From positions 1 to 7,879 of the forward strand of contig CACXGH010000066.1 in assembly GCA_902767175.1 (NCBI GenBank): a stretch of DNA of 7,879 nt, in the 5' to 3' direction. The notes under the pieces are model-generated. The model was not told the DNA's origin. It saw only the letters and a program-made list of their open reading frames with translations, and searched no databases. The stretch is from an uncultured Ruminococcus sp. Lineage in GTDB: Bacteria > Bacillota > Clostridia > Oscillospirales > Acutalibacteraceae. Shown here in pieces: positions 1 through 6,341 of the stretch. The position numbers were made by a program, and so were the translations under genes. Numbering within the stretch: position 1 is the stretch's first letter; each line of letters begins with the position of its first letter.

Positions 1-86
1 CGCAGGAGCTAAAGCTCCCCGACGTCTGTTGACGGCGTCGCTCGCTCCAATCAAGCGAGCTTGTTGGAGCTTTGCTCCTTGTTTAA
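1..86. repeat. Dispersed GC-rich hairpin repeat, long copy
   Basis: Positions 1-48 match 6429-6476 at 45 of 48 bases, and 79-86 (TTGTTTAA) match 6477-6484. This copy carries 30 extra bases (49-78) that the other copy lacks. It is packed with inverted repeats: GGAGC/GCTCC at its left end with a TAAA loop, CGACG/CGTCG (20-24 with 36-40), GCTCGCT (40-46) with AGCGAGC (54-60), and GGAGC-TTT-GCTCC (66-78). It has no coding appearance and the window begins inside or at its edge, so its true left end is unknown. It resembles the REP/BIME or miniature-element style of bacterial interspersed repeat; that class is an inference. Confidence 0.75.
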
Positions 87-151
87 TTAGTGCATTATCT
101 ACAAATCTTTTGTGAATATTTAAATGGTATTCAGGGTAAGAATTTATCTTA

Positions 152-168
152 GGGCGGAATATCCGCCC
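152..168 (+). other. Hairpin in the region upstream of murA
   Basis: GGGCGGA (152-158) pairs perfectly with TCCGCCC (162-168) around a 3-base centre. It lies 39 bases before the murA start codon. The bases after it (GTTTAAC) are not a proper T-tract, so it is a poor classical terminator on the plus strand. It could be the end of an upstream transcript or a structure in the murA leader. I could not find a convincing sigma-A promoter between 87 and 190. Confidence 0.45.
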
Positions 169-207
169 GTTTAACTCATATACAGCCTGTTTGAGGAGTG
201 TTGCATT

Positions 208-1488
208 TTGAGACAGTTAGTAATAAACGGAGGAAAAAGGCTTGAGGGTACAGTACACATCAGCGGTGCTAAAAATGCTGCTGTTGCCATTATACCTGCC
301 GTGATCCTCTCTGACGGCGTCTGCCGCATAGAAAATATCCCCAATATTATGGATGTAAACTACATTGCCAATATCATGCATGAAATGGGTGCGAGGGTGA
401 ACAGGATCAATAAGTCCACCCTTGAGATCGACCCTTCTTATATCAGACGCCCTGTCGCTGATTACGATATAGTAAGGCGTATGCGTGCGTCATGCTATCT
501 TTTGGGAGCACTGCTCGGTAAGTTCTCTCAGGCTGAGGTGGCTCTTCCCGGCGGCTGTGACTTCGGTGTACGACCTATTGACCAGCACCTTAAGGGCTTC
601 GGTATCCTCGGAGCTGCTCACAGTGTTGTCGGTGGAATGATTAATGTAAAGGCGGAACACCTTACAGGCGGTCATGTATATCTTGATGTCGTTTCAGTGG
701 GTGCAACGGTAAATATCATGCTCGCAGCAGTAAAGGCAGAGGGCAGGACAATTATCGAAAATGCCGCTAAAGAACCGCATATTGTCGACCTTGCAAACTT
801 CCTCAACTCCATGGGAGCTGATGTAAGGGGAGCAGGCACCGATGTTATTAAAATCAATGGTGTAAAGCACTTGAACGGTACAACCTATTCGATAATTCCG
901 GATCAGATAGAGGCAGGTACATACATGGTAGCTGCTGCCGCAACGGGCGGAGACGTTATGATACGCAACGTAATAACAAAGCACCTTGACCCTATAACGC
1001 TCAAGCTTCGTGAAATGGGCATTCAGGTCGAGGAATTTGACGATGCTGTAAGAGTCTCCAGAGCAGGAGAGCTTAAGCGCTGCAATGTAAAGACACATCC
1101 TCATCCGGGATTTCCTACCGATATGCAGCCGCAGATAGCTGCCCTTCTGTCTATTGCTGAGGGTACGAGCATTGTTACGGAGGCTGTTTGGGATAACCGT
1201 TTCCGCTATGTCGAGGAACTTAAGAGAATGGGCGCAGTTATCTCTGTTGACGGCAAGGTAGCTGTTATTGAGGGTGTAAAGGAGTTGAACGGAGCACCTG
1301 TAAAGGCTACTGACCTTCGTGCCGGTGCCGCTATGGTAATAGCTGCTCTGTCCGCAAAAGGAGTAACTCATATCGAGGATATCGAGTATATTGAGAGAGG
1401 ATATGAGGATATAGTTGAGAAGCTGTCTGCACTCGGTGCGGATATACGCATTATCTACACTGATGACGGTGTTGCCCAGAGAGCTTGA
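208..1488 (+). CDS. murA: UDP-N-acetylglucosamine 1-carboxyvinyltransferase MurA
   Basis: MurA transfers the enolpyruvyl group of phosphoenolpyruvate to UDP-N-acetylglucosamine, the first committed cytoplasmic step of peptidoglycan synthesis, and is the fosfomycin target. The 426 residues fit the family (about 420) and span both halves of the EPSP-synthase-like fold. Visible active-site residues are K22-N23 in SGAKNA, the catalytic Cys117 in PGGCDFGVRP (E. coli Cys115) with Arg122 nearby, Asp305 in FPTDMQPQ, and Arg397 in IERGYE. Having Cys rather than Asp at 117 predicts fosfomycin sensitivity at this site. The start is TTG, chosen because GAGGAG (193-198) sits 9 bases upstream and the protein begins at the usual place (RQLVINGG). 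It is the first gene of a likely unit with the hydrolase and rlmH. Firmicutes often carry two murA paralogues; I cannot tell which one this is. Confidence 0.97.
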   Translation: MRQLVINGGKRLEGTVHISGAKNAAVAIIPAVILSDGVCRIENIPNIMDVNYIANIMHEMGARVNRINKSTLEIDPSYIRRPVADYDIVRRMRASCYLLGALLGKFSQAEVALPGGCDFGVRPIDQHLKGFGILGAAHSVVGGMINVKAEHLTGGHVYLDVVSVGATVNIMLAAVKAEGRTIIENAAKEPHIVDLANFLNSMGADVRGAGTDVIKINGVKHLNGTTYSIIPDQIEAGTYMVAAAATGGDVMIRNVITKHLDPITLKLREMGIQVEEFDDAVRVSRAGELKRCNVKTHPHPGFPTDMQPQIAALLSIAEGTSIVTEAVWDNRFRYVEELKRMGAVISVDGKVAVIEGVKELNGAPVKATDLRAGAAMVIAALSAKGVTHIEDIEYIERGYEDIVEKLSALGADIRIIYTDDGVAQRA

Positions 1489-1499
1489 TAAGTTCATTG

Positions 1500-1531
1500 C
1501 AGGTGCATTATCCGAAAGGGTGATGCGCCTG
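1500..1531 (+). other. Long GAAA-tetraloop hairpin between murA and the hydrolase gene
   Basis: Bases 1500-1513 pair with 1518-1531 in an uninterrupted 14-pair stem (three are G-U in RNA), closed by the GNRA-type loop GAAA (1514-1517) on C-G pairs. It starts 12 bases after the murA stop. The downstream sequence ATTTAGTATAC lacks a run of T, so it is not a textbook intrinsic terminator. Possible roles are partial termination, protection of the murA mRNA 3' end or an RNA processing site; these are inferences from position and stability. Confidence 0.6.
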
Positions 1532-1600
1532 ATTTAGTATACGGACTTTTTATGAAAGTAAAGAAGGAAATATCGGAAACAAAGGAGTTCGGGTGATCAG

Positions 1601-2392
1601 ATGCCAAAGCTATGTCCGCTTTTCAGCGGAAGTTCGGGAAACAGCTATTATCTTGAAAGTGCAGGAAGCGGAATTCTGATTGACTGCGGAAGAAATGCAA
1701 AGCAGTTAGAGAACGCTATGCGTGATAAGGGTATAGAGCCTGAAAAAATAAGGGCTGTATTTATTACGCACGAGCATACGGATCATGTGAGCGCACTGCG
1801 TGTGTTTGCGTCACGATATAAGCTGAGGGTCTATGCGTCACAGGGGACTGTTTCGGCACTTTATGCAAAGAATATAATCAACGACAAAGTGGATATACAG
1901 ACTGTCGGAGGTGATGGCATAGAGCTTGATTCAATGAAGATAAAACCGTTTCACATCTCTCATGACTGTGCGGAGGGCTACGGCTATTGTGTAGAGACTT
2001 GTGACGGGCGCAGAACGGCTTTTGCGACAGATACGGGTGTGATTACAGATGAAATAAAAACAGCTCTGACGGGCTGTGATACGGTTGTATTGGAGTCGAA
2101 CCACGACATAGGAATGCTGCAGTGCGGGATGTACCCCTATGTGCTGAAAAGGCGCATAATGTCCGATAAGGGACATCTGTCTAATGATGCCTGCGCACAG
2201 ACGGCGGCAGACCTTGTAAGGAGCGGCACAACAAGACTTCTTCTTGCTCATCTCAGCCGTGAGAATAACATTCCGCAGCTTGCGGAGAAGGCTACAGTTT
2301 GTGAGCTTGAATGTTCCGGAATGAAGAAGGGCATGGATTTTCTTATCTCGGTTCTGCCCGAAATAAATACAGGCTCTCCCGTGATTTATTGA
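1601..2392 (+). CDS. walJ: Metallo-beta-lactamase-fold hydrolase, YycJ/WalJ type
   Basis: This 263-residue cytoplasmic protein belongs to the metallo-beta-lactamase superfamily. It shows the metal-binding motif HEHTDH (57-62), a further His at 121 (FHISHD), Asp144 in ATDTG, His192 in KGHLS and His217 in LAHLS. The N-terminus SGSSGNSYYLES and the overall length closely resemble Bacillus YycJ/WalJ (264 residues), which is thought to be a nuclease-like enzyme linked to cell-wall or DNA-repair phenotypes; its substrate is not settled. The ATG start has AAAGGAG (1581-1587) 13 bases upstream, a rather long spacing, but no better in-frame start is visible. It follows murA by 112 bases and precedes rlmH by 29, so co-transcription is likely. 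The symbol is by family resemblance; the walRK neighbours of Bacillus are absent here. Confidence 0.85.
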   Translation: MPKLCPLFSGSSGNSYYLESAGSGILIDCGRNAKQLENAMRDKGIEPEKIRAVFITHEHTDHVSALRVFASRYKLRVYASQGTVSALYAKNIINDKVDIQTVGGDGIELDSMKIKPFHISHDCAEGYGYCVETCDGRRTAFATDTGVITDEIKTALTGCDTVVLESNHDIGMLQCGMYPYVLKRRIMSDKGHLSNDACAQTAADLVRSGTTRLLLAHLSRENNIPQLAEKATVCELECSGMKKGMDFLISVLPEINTGSPVIY

Positions 2393-2398
2393 GCCTGT
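2369..2398 (+). other. Inverted repeat across the hydrolase stop codon
   Basis: ACAGGCTC (2369-2376) and GAGCCTGT (2391-2398) form a perfect 8-pair stem around a 14-base loop. The TGA stop (2390-2392) lies at the loop/stem junction. No T-run follows, and the rlmH ribosome binding site GGAGG (2411-2415) comes just after. It may fold in mRNA and affect coupling to rlmH, but could be incidental. Confidence 0.4.
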
Positions 2399-2421
2399 GC
2401 TGAATATGTCGGAGGTCGGAG

Positions 2422-2901
2422 ATGAATATTTCGATAATATGCGTAGGCAGGCTTAAAGAAAAGTATTGGGAGGACGCCTGCCGTGAATATGCAAAAAGGC
2501 TGAAGGGGAGCTGTAATTTCTCCATTGTTGAAACAGCGGAGGAAAGACTGCCCGATTCACCGTCAGCCGCAAATATTGCAAACACACTTGAAAAAGAGGG
2601 CAGGCGTATACTTGCAGCCGTGCCGAAGGGCGCTGTGATAATTTCAATGTGCATAGAGGGAAAGCAGAAAAGCTCTGTGGAACTTGCACGTCAGATAGAG
2701 GAGCTTGCGGTGCAGGGAAAGGGCAGCATCGCCTTTGTAATAGGCGGCTCATGGGGACTGTCTGACGAGGTGAAGAATGCATCGGATATTAGGCTTTCGA
2801 TGTCGGAAATGACATTCCCTCATCAGCTTGCAAGAGTAATGCTGTGTGAGCAGATCTACCGTTCGTTTCAGATAATTTCGGGCGGTAAGTACCATAAGTG
2901 A
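2422..2901 (+). CDS. rlmH: 23S rRNA (pseudouridine-1915 N3)-methyltransferase RlmH
   Basis: RlmH is a SPOUT-class, knotted methyltransferase that uses S-adenosylmethionine to methylate pseudouridine 1915 in helix 69 of 23S rRNA on assembled 70S ribosomes. At 159 residues it has the family's usual size (155-160). The diagnostic features are the N-terminus INISIICVGRLKEKYW-like segment (here MNISIICVGRLKEKYW), the cofactor-binding knot loop FVIGGSWGLS (105-114), the MTFPHQLARVML stretch (130-141) and the conserved C-terminal tail ending SGGKYHK. The ATG has GGAGG (2411-2415) 6 bases upstream. It is the last gene of the probable murA/walJ/rlmH unit; no clear intrinsic terminator follows before the next promoter. 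Confidence 0.96.
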   Translation: MNISIICVGRLKEKYWEDACREYAKRLKGSCNFSIVETAEERLPDSPSAANIANTLEKEGRRILAAVPKGAVIISMCIEGKQKSSVELARQIEELAVQGKGSIAFVIGGSWGLSDEVKNASDIRLSMSEMTFPHQLARVMLCEQIYRSFQIISGGKYHK

Positions 2902-2937
2902 CAGCGTAAATGACTCTGCGGCTGTTTATTGTTTGAG

Positions 2938-2967
2938 TTGACCCGAATTACTTTTACTCGTTAAAAT
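2938..2967 (+). promoter_or_regulatory. Sigma-A-type promoter for the ABC exporter operon
   Basis: A -35 box TTGACC (2938-2943) is followed after 17 bases by TTAAAA (2961-2966), or after 18 by TAAAAT (2962-2967). It lies about 75 bases before the ABC ATPase start. A second possible -10, TATGAT at 3004-3009, lacks a matching -35. The call rests on sequence match and position only. Confidence 0.55.
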
Positions 2968-3043
2968 AATGATTTAAATGTCATGCAGCGATTCCTTAAA
3001 ATATATGATATAACAAACCGAAAAACATTGAGGGGAGAGAAAG

Positions 3044-4009
3044 ATGATGGAAAAAACAAAACCGTCAGTAAGTCTTGATAAACAGGATAATGCAGAATAT
3101 GTGCTGACTACCGATATGCTTTCTAAAAAATACGGCAGCCGTTATGCCGCAAAAGATATCAATATCCGTATCAGAAAAGGCGAGATATACGGTCTTATCG
3201 GAAGAAACGGCGCCGGCAAGACTACTATCATGCGTGTGCTGAGCGGTCTGTCCAATGCAACAAGCGGAAGCTATTCCCTTTTCGGAAAAACAGGCAGGGG
3301 TATCAAGTCTGTGATGAGCAAGGTGGGCAGTCTTATTGAGTCTCCCGGTATCTATTCCAATATGACAGCTTATGATAACCTGAAAATAAAATGTATCGCT
3401 CTTGGTGTGAATAAACCGGGATATATCGAGCAGCTTCTGGAGCTTGTGGGTCTTTCTCAGGCAGGAAGGAAGAAGGCAGGAGCTTTCTCACTCGGTATGA
3501 GACAGAGACTTGGTATAGCTGTCGCCATTGTCGGAGATCCGAAGCTCGTCATTCTCGATGAGCCTATTAACGGTCTTGACCCTCAGGGCATTGTTGATGT
3601 AAGAAATACACTCAGCAGACTCAGGGACGAAAAGGGTATGACTGTCATGATATCGAGCCATATCCTTGATGAACTTGGCAAGCTTGCGGACAGCTACGGC
3701 ATAATCAATGAGGGTATGCTTATTGATGAATTCACCAACGAGGAGCTTCACAGAAGAAGCGGCAATTATACTGTTATCTCAACCGACAACGACAGGAAAG
3801 CGTTTGAACTTATCGGCGGCTTAAAAGGCATTGAAGCTGAGCTTGAGGAAAACAGGATAAGGATAAAAACAGAGCTGAGCAGGGAGAATAATCTTGTCAA
3901 GTACCTTGTTGACAATGATATTTTCATTAAAGAAGTAAAAACGGAGTCGTTCTCCCTTGAGGAGTATTATCTCAGTGTTACGAGAGGAGGCAGTGACGAC
4001 AATGGGTGA
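3044..4009 (+). CDS. ABC transporter ATP-binding protein, BcrA/lantibiotic-immunity type
   Basis: This is the ATPase subunit of an ABC-2-type exporter. Within 321 residues it has Walker A GRNGAGKTT (53-61), a signature loop FSLGMRQRLGIA (148-159), Walker B LVILDEP (168-174) with a D-loop (NGLDPQG), and the switch His206 in SSH. The Q-loop position reads LIESPGIYSNMTAYDNL (98-114), with Glu in place of Gln, and the signature is SLGM rather than SGGQ. Both are typical of the BcrA/SpaF/NisF-like family that removes bacitracin or lantibiotics from the membrane. A C-terminal accessory region of about 80 residues ends in the family-typical SLEEYYLSVT. Tandem ATGs (3044, 3047) follow AGGGGAG (3031-3037). 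The first was taken with 6-base spacing; the second would have 9. The substrate is not readable from sequence, and no precursor peptide or two-component system is visible nearby. Confidence 0.93.
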   Translation: MMEKTKPSVSLDKQDNAEYVLTTDMLSKKYGSRYAAKDINIRIRKGEIYGLIGRNGAGKTTIMRVLSGLSNATSGSYSLFGKTGRGIKSVMSKVGSLIESPGIYSNMTAYDNLKIKCIALGVNKPGYIEQLLELVGLSQAGRKKAGAFSLGMRQRLGIAVAIVGDPKLVILDEPINGLDPQGIVDVRNTLSRLRDEKGMTVMISSHILDELGKLADSYGIINEGMLIDEFTNEELHRRSGNYTVISTDNDRKAFELIGGLKGIEAELEENRIRIKTELSRENNLVKYLVDNDIFIKEVKTESFSLEEYYLSVTRGGSDDNG

Positions 4010-4817
4010 TCTTATCAGAATGGACAGTTTCAGACTGAGAAAATCCAGGCTTTTTATTGTCGTATGCATTACGGTATTTGGCGTTATGTTTGCAATGCCG
4101 CTTCTGACAAAGGGCTTTGTTCAGCTTATTGTAAATATGGTACAAGGCGGCAGCGGAGATGCGTTAGAGAGAGAAATTGAACAGCTCTTGTATGAGCTTT
4201 CACAGCCGACAGCTTTATCGGGAATTATAAAGTCTCCGTTTGGCGGTCTTTCACTTATAACAATACTTGTAATGATATCCGTAGTTTCATTTATGTATGC
4301 CGACCATAACAACGGATACATAAAGAATATTGCCGGTCAGGTATCAAGCAGAGGAAATCTTGCGGTTTCAAAGTATTTAGTAACAGGAATGCATAATCTG
4401 ATACTGCTCGTTCTCGGGGTATTGGGCGGTATGCTCGGAACACTTATCAGCAGAGGAATAACCTTTGATGAGAAGATGGGCGAGGGTATTCTTGTCTTTT
4501 TCATAAAGTTCCTTCTTATGTGGGGGCTTTCGGCAGTTCTTCTGCTAATAACAAACGGTCTGGGCAATAAGACATTTGCGGTAGTCATGGCTGTAATATT
4601 CGGCTCGGGTGCATTGCTGCTGGTTTATATGCCTCTGAGCTTCGGACTGAACAAGCTCTTCAAAACAAACAATATCAATATAGCCGCTTATGCTCCCGAC
4701 CAGCTGTTCTTAGCAAACGAGATAGACTTTCTCAGCGGTGTAACAGGTGCGGCGGTACTTATTGTCTTAGGTGTATTCTTTACAGTAATGCTTATGAACA
4801 AAAAAGATGTAAAGTAA
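4002..4817 (+). CDS. ABC-2-type transporter permease
   Basis: This 271-residue membrane protein partners the ATPase just upstream. About six hydrophobic segments are visible, near residues 17-36, 83-101, 131-150, 162-185, 190-213 and 246-265. A soluble loop of roughly 40 residues follows the first segment, and a short Lys-rich tail (MNKKDVK) ends the protein. The segment YADHNNGYIKNIAG (99-112) after the second helix matches a pattern common in ABC-2/BcrB-like permeases, where gated exporters re-enter the cytoplasm. The start ATG at 4002 is preferred because AGAGGAGG (3983-3990) lies 11 bases upstream; an open frame extends back to 3957 without support. It overlaps the ATPase gene by 8 bases, implying translational coupling and one complex. 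The expected role is export of a lipid-like, peptide or antibiotic substrate; the exact substrate is unknown. Confidence 0.9.
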   Translation: MGDLIRMDSFRLRKSRLFIVVCITVFGVMFAMPLLTKGFVQLIVNMVQGGSGDALEREIEQLLYELSQPTALSGIIKSPFGGLSLITILVMISVVSFMYADHNNGYIKNIAGQVSSRGNLAVSKYLVTGMHNLILLVLGVLGGMLGTLISRGITFDEKMGEGILVFFIKFLLMWGLSAVLLLITNGLGNKTFAVVMAVIFGSGALLLVYMPLSFGLNKLFKTNNINIAAYAPDQLFLANEIDFLSGVTGAAVLIVLGVFFTVMLMNKKDVK

Positions 4818-4826
4818 CTTTCAAGG

Positions 4827-4859
4827 CTTCCGGATATGTAAAAATATCCGGAAGTTTTT
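4827..4859 (+). terminator. Intrinsic terminator of the ABC exporter operon
   Basis: A perfect 11-pair stem, CTTCCGGATAT (4827-4837) with ATATCCGGAAG (4844-4854), encloses a 6-base loop and is followed directly by TTTTT (4855-4859). It sits 9 bases after the permease stop. Confidence 0.95.
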
Positions 4860-4907
4860 GCGTTAATCAAAGAGCTGTGCTGTTTTTCCGCACGAAAAAA
4901 ACTATAG

Positions 4908-5009
4908 ATGAGAATACAGTCAAATATTCCGACATTGCTGATTATGACTATGGAAATAATAATAATTATTTGGCAAAATTACCATTTATTTGCGTTTAAA
5001 GTTGTATAA
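4908..5009 (+). CDS. Possible 33-residue hydrophobic peptide (doubtful)
   Basis: An ATG at 4908 opens a 33-codon frame ending at TAA 5007-5009. Its product has a hydrophobic core (PTLLIMTMEIIIIIW, residues 8-22) flanked by polar residues, the shape of a single-span small membrane peptide. A weak hairpin, GTTGT (5001-5005) with ACAAC (5011-5015), overlaps its stop and is followed by seven T (5018-5024), which could end a short transcript. Against it: no recognisable ribosome binding site, AT-rich sequence that yields Ile/Leu runs by chance, and no family I recognise. I would not annotate it without expression or conservation support. Confidence 0.15.
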   Translation: MRIQSNIPTLLIMTMEIIIIIWQNYHLFAFKVV

Positions 5010-5041
5010 AACAACAATTTTTTTAATTTTTTTAAATTCCC

Positions 5042-5070
5042 TTTTAAAAAATTGTGCATTATGATATAAT
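5042..5070 (+). promoter_or_regulatory. Extended -10 promoter of the ROK kinase gene
   Basis: A consensus -10 TATAAT (5065-5070) is preceded by TG one base upstream (5062-5063), an extended -10. The -35 position 17 bases upstream reads TTTTAA (5042-5047), which is weak, but the flanking A/T-tracts (5018-5050) could act as an UP element. The predicted transcript start is near 5077, leaving a leader of about 34 bases before the ATG at 5111. It also shows that the open frame upstream of 5111 is not the coding start. Confidence 0.75.
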
Positions 5071-5110
5071 ACCCATGAAGAATACTTTTACATACAGGAG
5101 GAAATGTGTT

Positions 5111-6064
5111 ATGTATTATCTCGGTATTGATCTTGGCGGAACGAATATAGTAGCCGGCGTTGTTGACGAGGAAGGCAATATTATAGTTAAGGCAAGCTGT
5201 AAGACCAACCTGCCGCGTTCTCAGGAAGAGATCTGTGACGATATGGCGGCAGTTGCACTCAAGGCTCTCGAAAGCGCAGGACTTACAAAGAACGATATCA
5301 ACTATATCGGCATAGGCGCTCCCGGTGCTGTAAACGGTGCAACAGGTGTTATTGAATTCACTAATAACTTCAATTTCCACAATTGGAAAATAGGAGATAT
5401 GATGAACGAGCGTCTCGGTGTTGATGTTTACGTTGAGAATGACGCAAATGCTGCAGCATACGGTGAGTTCATGGTAGGTGCTGCAAAGGACGCAAATGAT
5501 GCTATCGTTATTACTCTCGGTACAGGTGTCGGCGGAGGCATAATAATTGACGGACAGATTTACAGCGGCTCAAACTATGCAGGTGCAGAGCTTGGACACA
5601 TGGTGATCCATCACGGCGGCCGTCAGTGCTCATGCGGCAGAAAAGGCTGCTGGGAGGCTTATTCCTCTGCAACAGGTATTATCAACATGACGAAAGAGGC
5701 AATAATCAATCCTTATAACAACAATTCTATCCTCTATAAGATGATAGACGGTGATACCTCAAAGATAAACGGAAAGACAGCGTTTGATGCTATGGCACAT
5801 GGCTGCGAAGTCGGCAAGGCTATAGTTGACGAGTATATTTCATATCTGGGAACAGGTCTTGTTAATATCATCAATATATTCCAGCCGGAGATACTCTGCA
5901 TAGGCGGCGGCGTAAGCAGTCAGGGCAGTGTTCTCATAGATCCGCTGAGGAAGATAATAGAAGCAGAGCGTTACACAAAACACAATGACAAGCAGACAGA
6001 AGTTTGTCTGTGCCGGCTCGGCAATGATGCAGGCATAATCGGTGCCGCATTCCTCGGCAAATAA
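5111..6064 (+). CDS. ROK-family glucokinase-type sugar kinase
   Basis: It is predicted to phosphorylate glucose (or a related hexose) with ATP to the 6-phosphate, feeding glycolysis in the cytoplasm. The 317 residues show the N-terminal phosphate-binding motif GIDLGGTN (5-12), GAPG (69-72), the catalytic Asp111 in ENDANAAAYGE, the TLGTGVGGG loop (135-143), and the ROK signature with zinc ligands His163, Cys173, Cys175 and Cys180 in CSCGRKGCWE. IGGGVSSQG (264-272) belongs to the C-terminal adenosine-binding part. No N-terminal helix-turn-helix is present, so it is a kinase rather than a NagC/XylR-type repressor. The start ATG at 5111 has AGGAGG (5096-5101) 9 bases upstream and lies downstream of the promoter; the frame open back to 5054 includes the -10 box and is rejected. 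It is a single-gene unit between two terminators. Glucose specificity is by family resemblance to Gram-positive GlcK; fructokinase or ManNAc kinase are less likely alternatives. Confidence 0.92.
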   Translation: MYYLGIDLGGTNIVAGVVDEEGNIIVKASCKTNLPRSQEEICDDMAAVALKALESAGLTKNDINYIGIGAPGAVNGATGVIEFTNNFNFHNWKIGDMMNERLGVDVYVENDANAAAYGEFMVGAAKDANDAIVITLGTGVGGGIIIDGQIYSGSNYAGAELGHMVIHHGGRQCSCGRKGCWEAYSSATGIINMTKEAIINPYNNNSILYKMIDGDTSKINGKTAFDAMAHGCEVGKAIVDEYISYLGTGLVNIINIFQPEILCIGGGVSSQGSVLIDPLRKIIEAERYTKHNDKQTEVCLCRLGNDAGIIGAAFLGK

Positions 6065-6100
6065 TAACAGCTTACAAGTATTGCATACCTTTCTATTTCT

Positions 6101-6140
6101 GCAAAGACTCTCAGTTAACGCTGAGGGTCTTTGTGTTTTT
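6101..6140 (+). terminator. Intrinsic terminator of the kinase gene
   Basis: CAAAGACTCTCAG (6102-6114) pairs with CTGAGGGTCTTTG (6121-6133) in a 13-pair stem with one G-U, around the loop TTAACG. It is followed by TG and TTTTT (6136-6140), 37 bases after the kinase stop. The opposite side lacks a T-run for minus-strand transcription, so it serves the plus strand only. Confidence 0.93.
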
Positions 6141-6255
6141 AAGGTGTTCTTATTTAGTAAATAAAACGATTTGTGTGTGTTCTGTTAGTGTGTGAGGTTA
6201 TTTGCGTTTCTGACACCGGGAGCTTCCGTGTGCTTTACCTGAACTACACTGACCT

Positions 6256-6295
6256 TATCTTTGCTTAACTTATTTTATCTTACCTTTACTTACCT
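6256..6295. repeat. Degenerate 10-base tandem repeats, almost G-free
   Basis: Four consecutive 10-base units can be read: TATCTTTGCT, TAACTTATTT, TATCTTACCT, TTACTTACCT. The plus strand from 6253 to 6296 contains a single G, an extreme strand bias; the complement is purine-rich with AAG/GGTAAG units. The period matches one helical turn. The units are diverged and the call is approximate. Confidence 0.4.
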
Positions 6296-6341
6296 CTGAC
6301 GCAAGCTGTATACTAAACCTCTGACGCACACTATATACACG
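6292..6341. repeat. Two-copy 25-base tandem repeat
   Basis: Two adjacent 25-base units (6292-6316 and 6317-6341) share an identical 12-base start, ACCTCTGACGCA, and a CT-TATAC core, for 19 of 25 identical positions. No role is evident. Confidence 0.65.

Noticed and set aside
1..86. CRISPR array or tRNA-like structure at the left edge
   Set aside because: There are no regularly spaced identical repeats with spacers and no cloverleaf features; only nested inverted repeats are present.
694..1497. Long minus-strand open frame opposite murA
   Set aside because: It lies wholly antisense to a clear murA gene, has no recognisable domain or ribosome binding site, and its composition is that of a shadow frame.
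1552..1596. 14-codon leader frame (MKVKKEISETKEFG) before the YycJ-type gene
   Set aside because: It has only a poor ribosome binding site and no attenuator-type codon run; the overlap with the downstream binding site is probably incidental.
2901..2925. ACAGC/GCTGT as an rlmH terminator
   Set aside because: The stem is only 5 pairs with a 15-base loop, and the following T-rich stretch is interrupted; it is too weak to call.
3957..4001. Upstream start of the permease at 3957
   Set aside because: It has no ribosome binding site and lies in the ATPase's conserved C-terminal coding sequence; the ATG at 4002 has AGAGGAGG upstream.
5054..5110. Upstream start of the ROK kinase at 5054
   Set aside because: This segment contains the extended -10 promoter, and AGGAGG stands 9 bases before the ATG at 5111, where the family's usual N-terminus begins.
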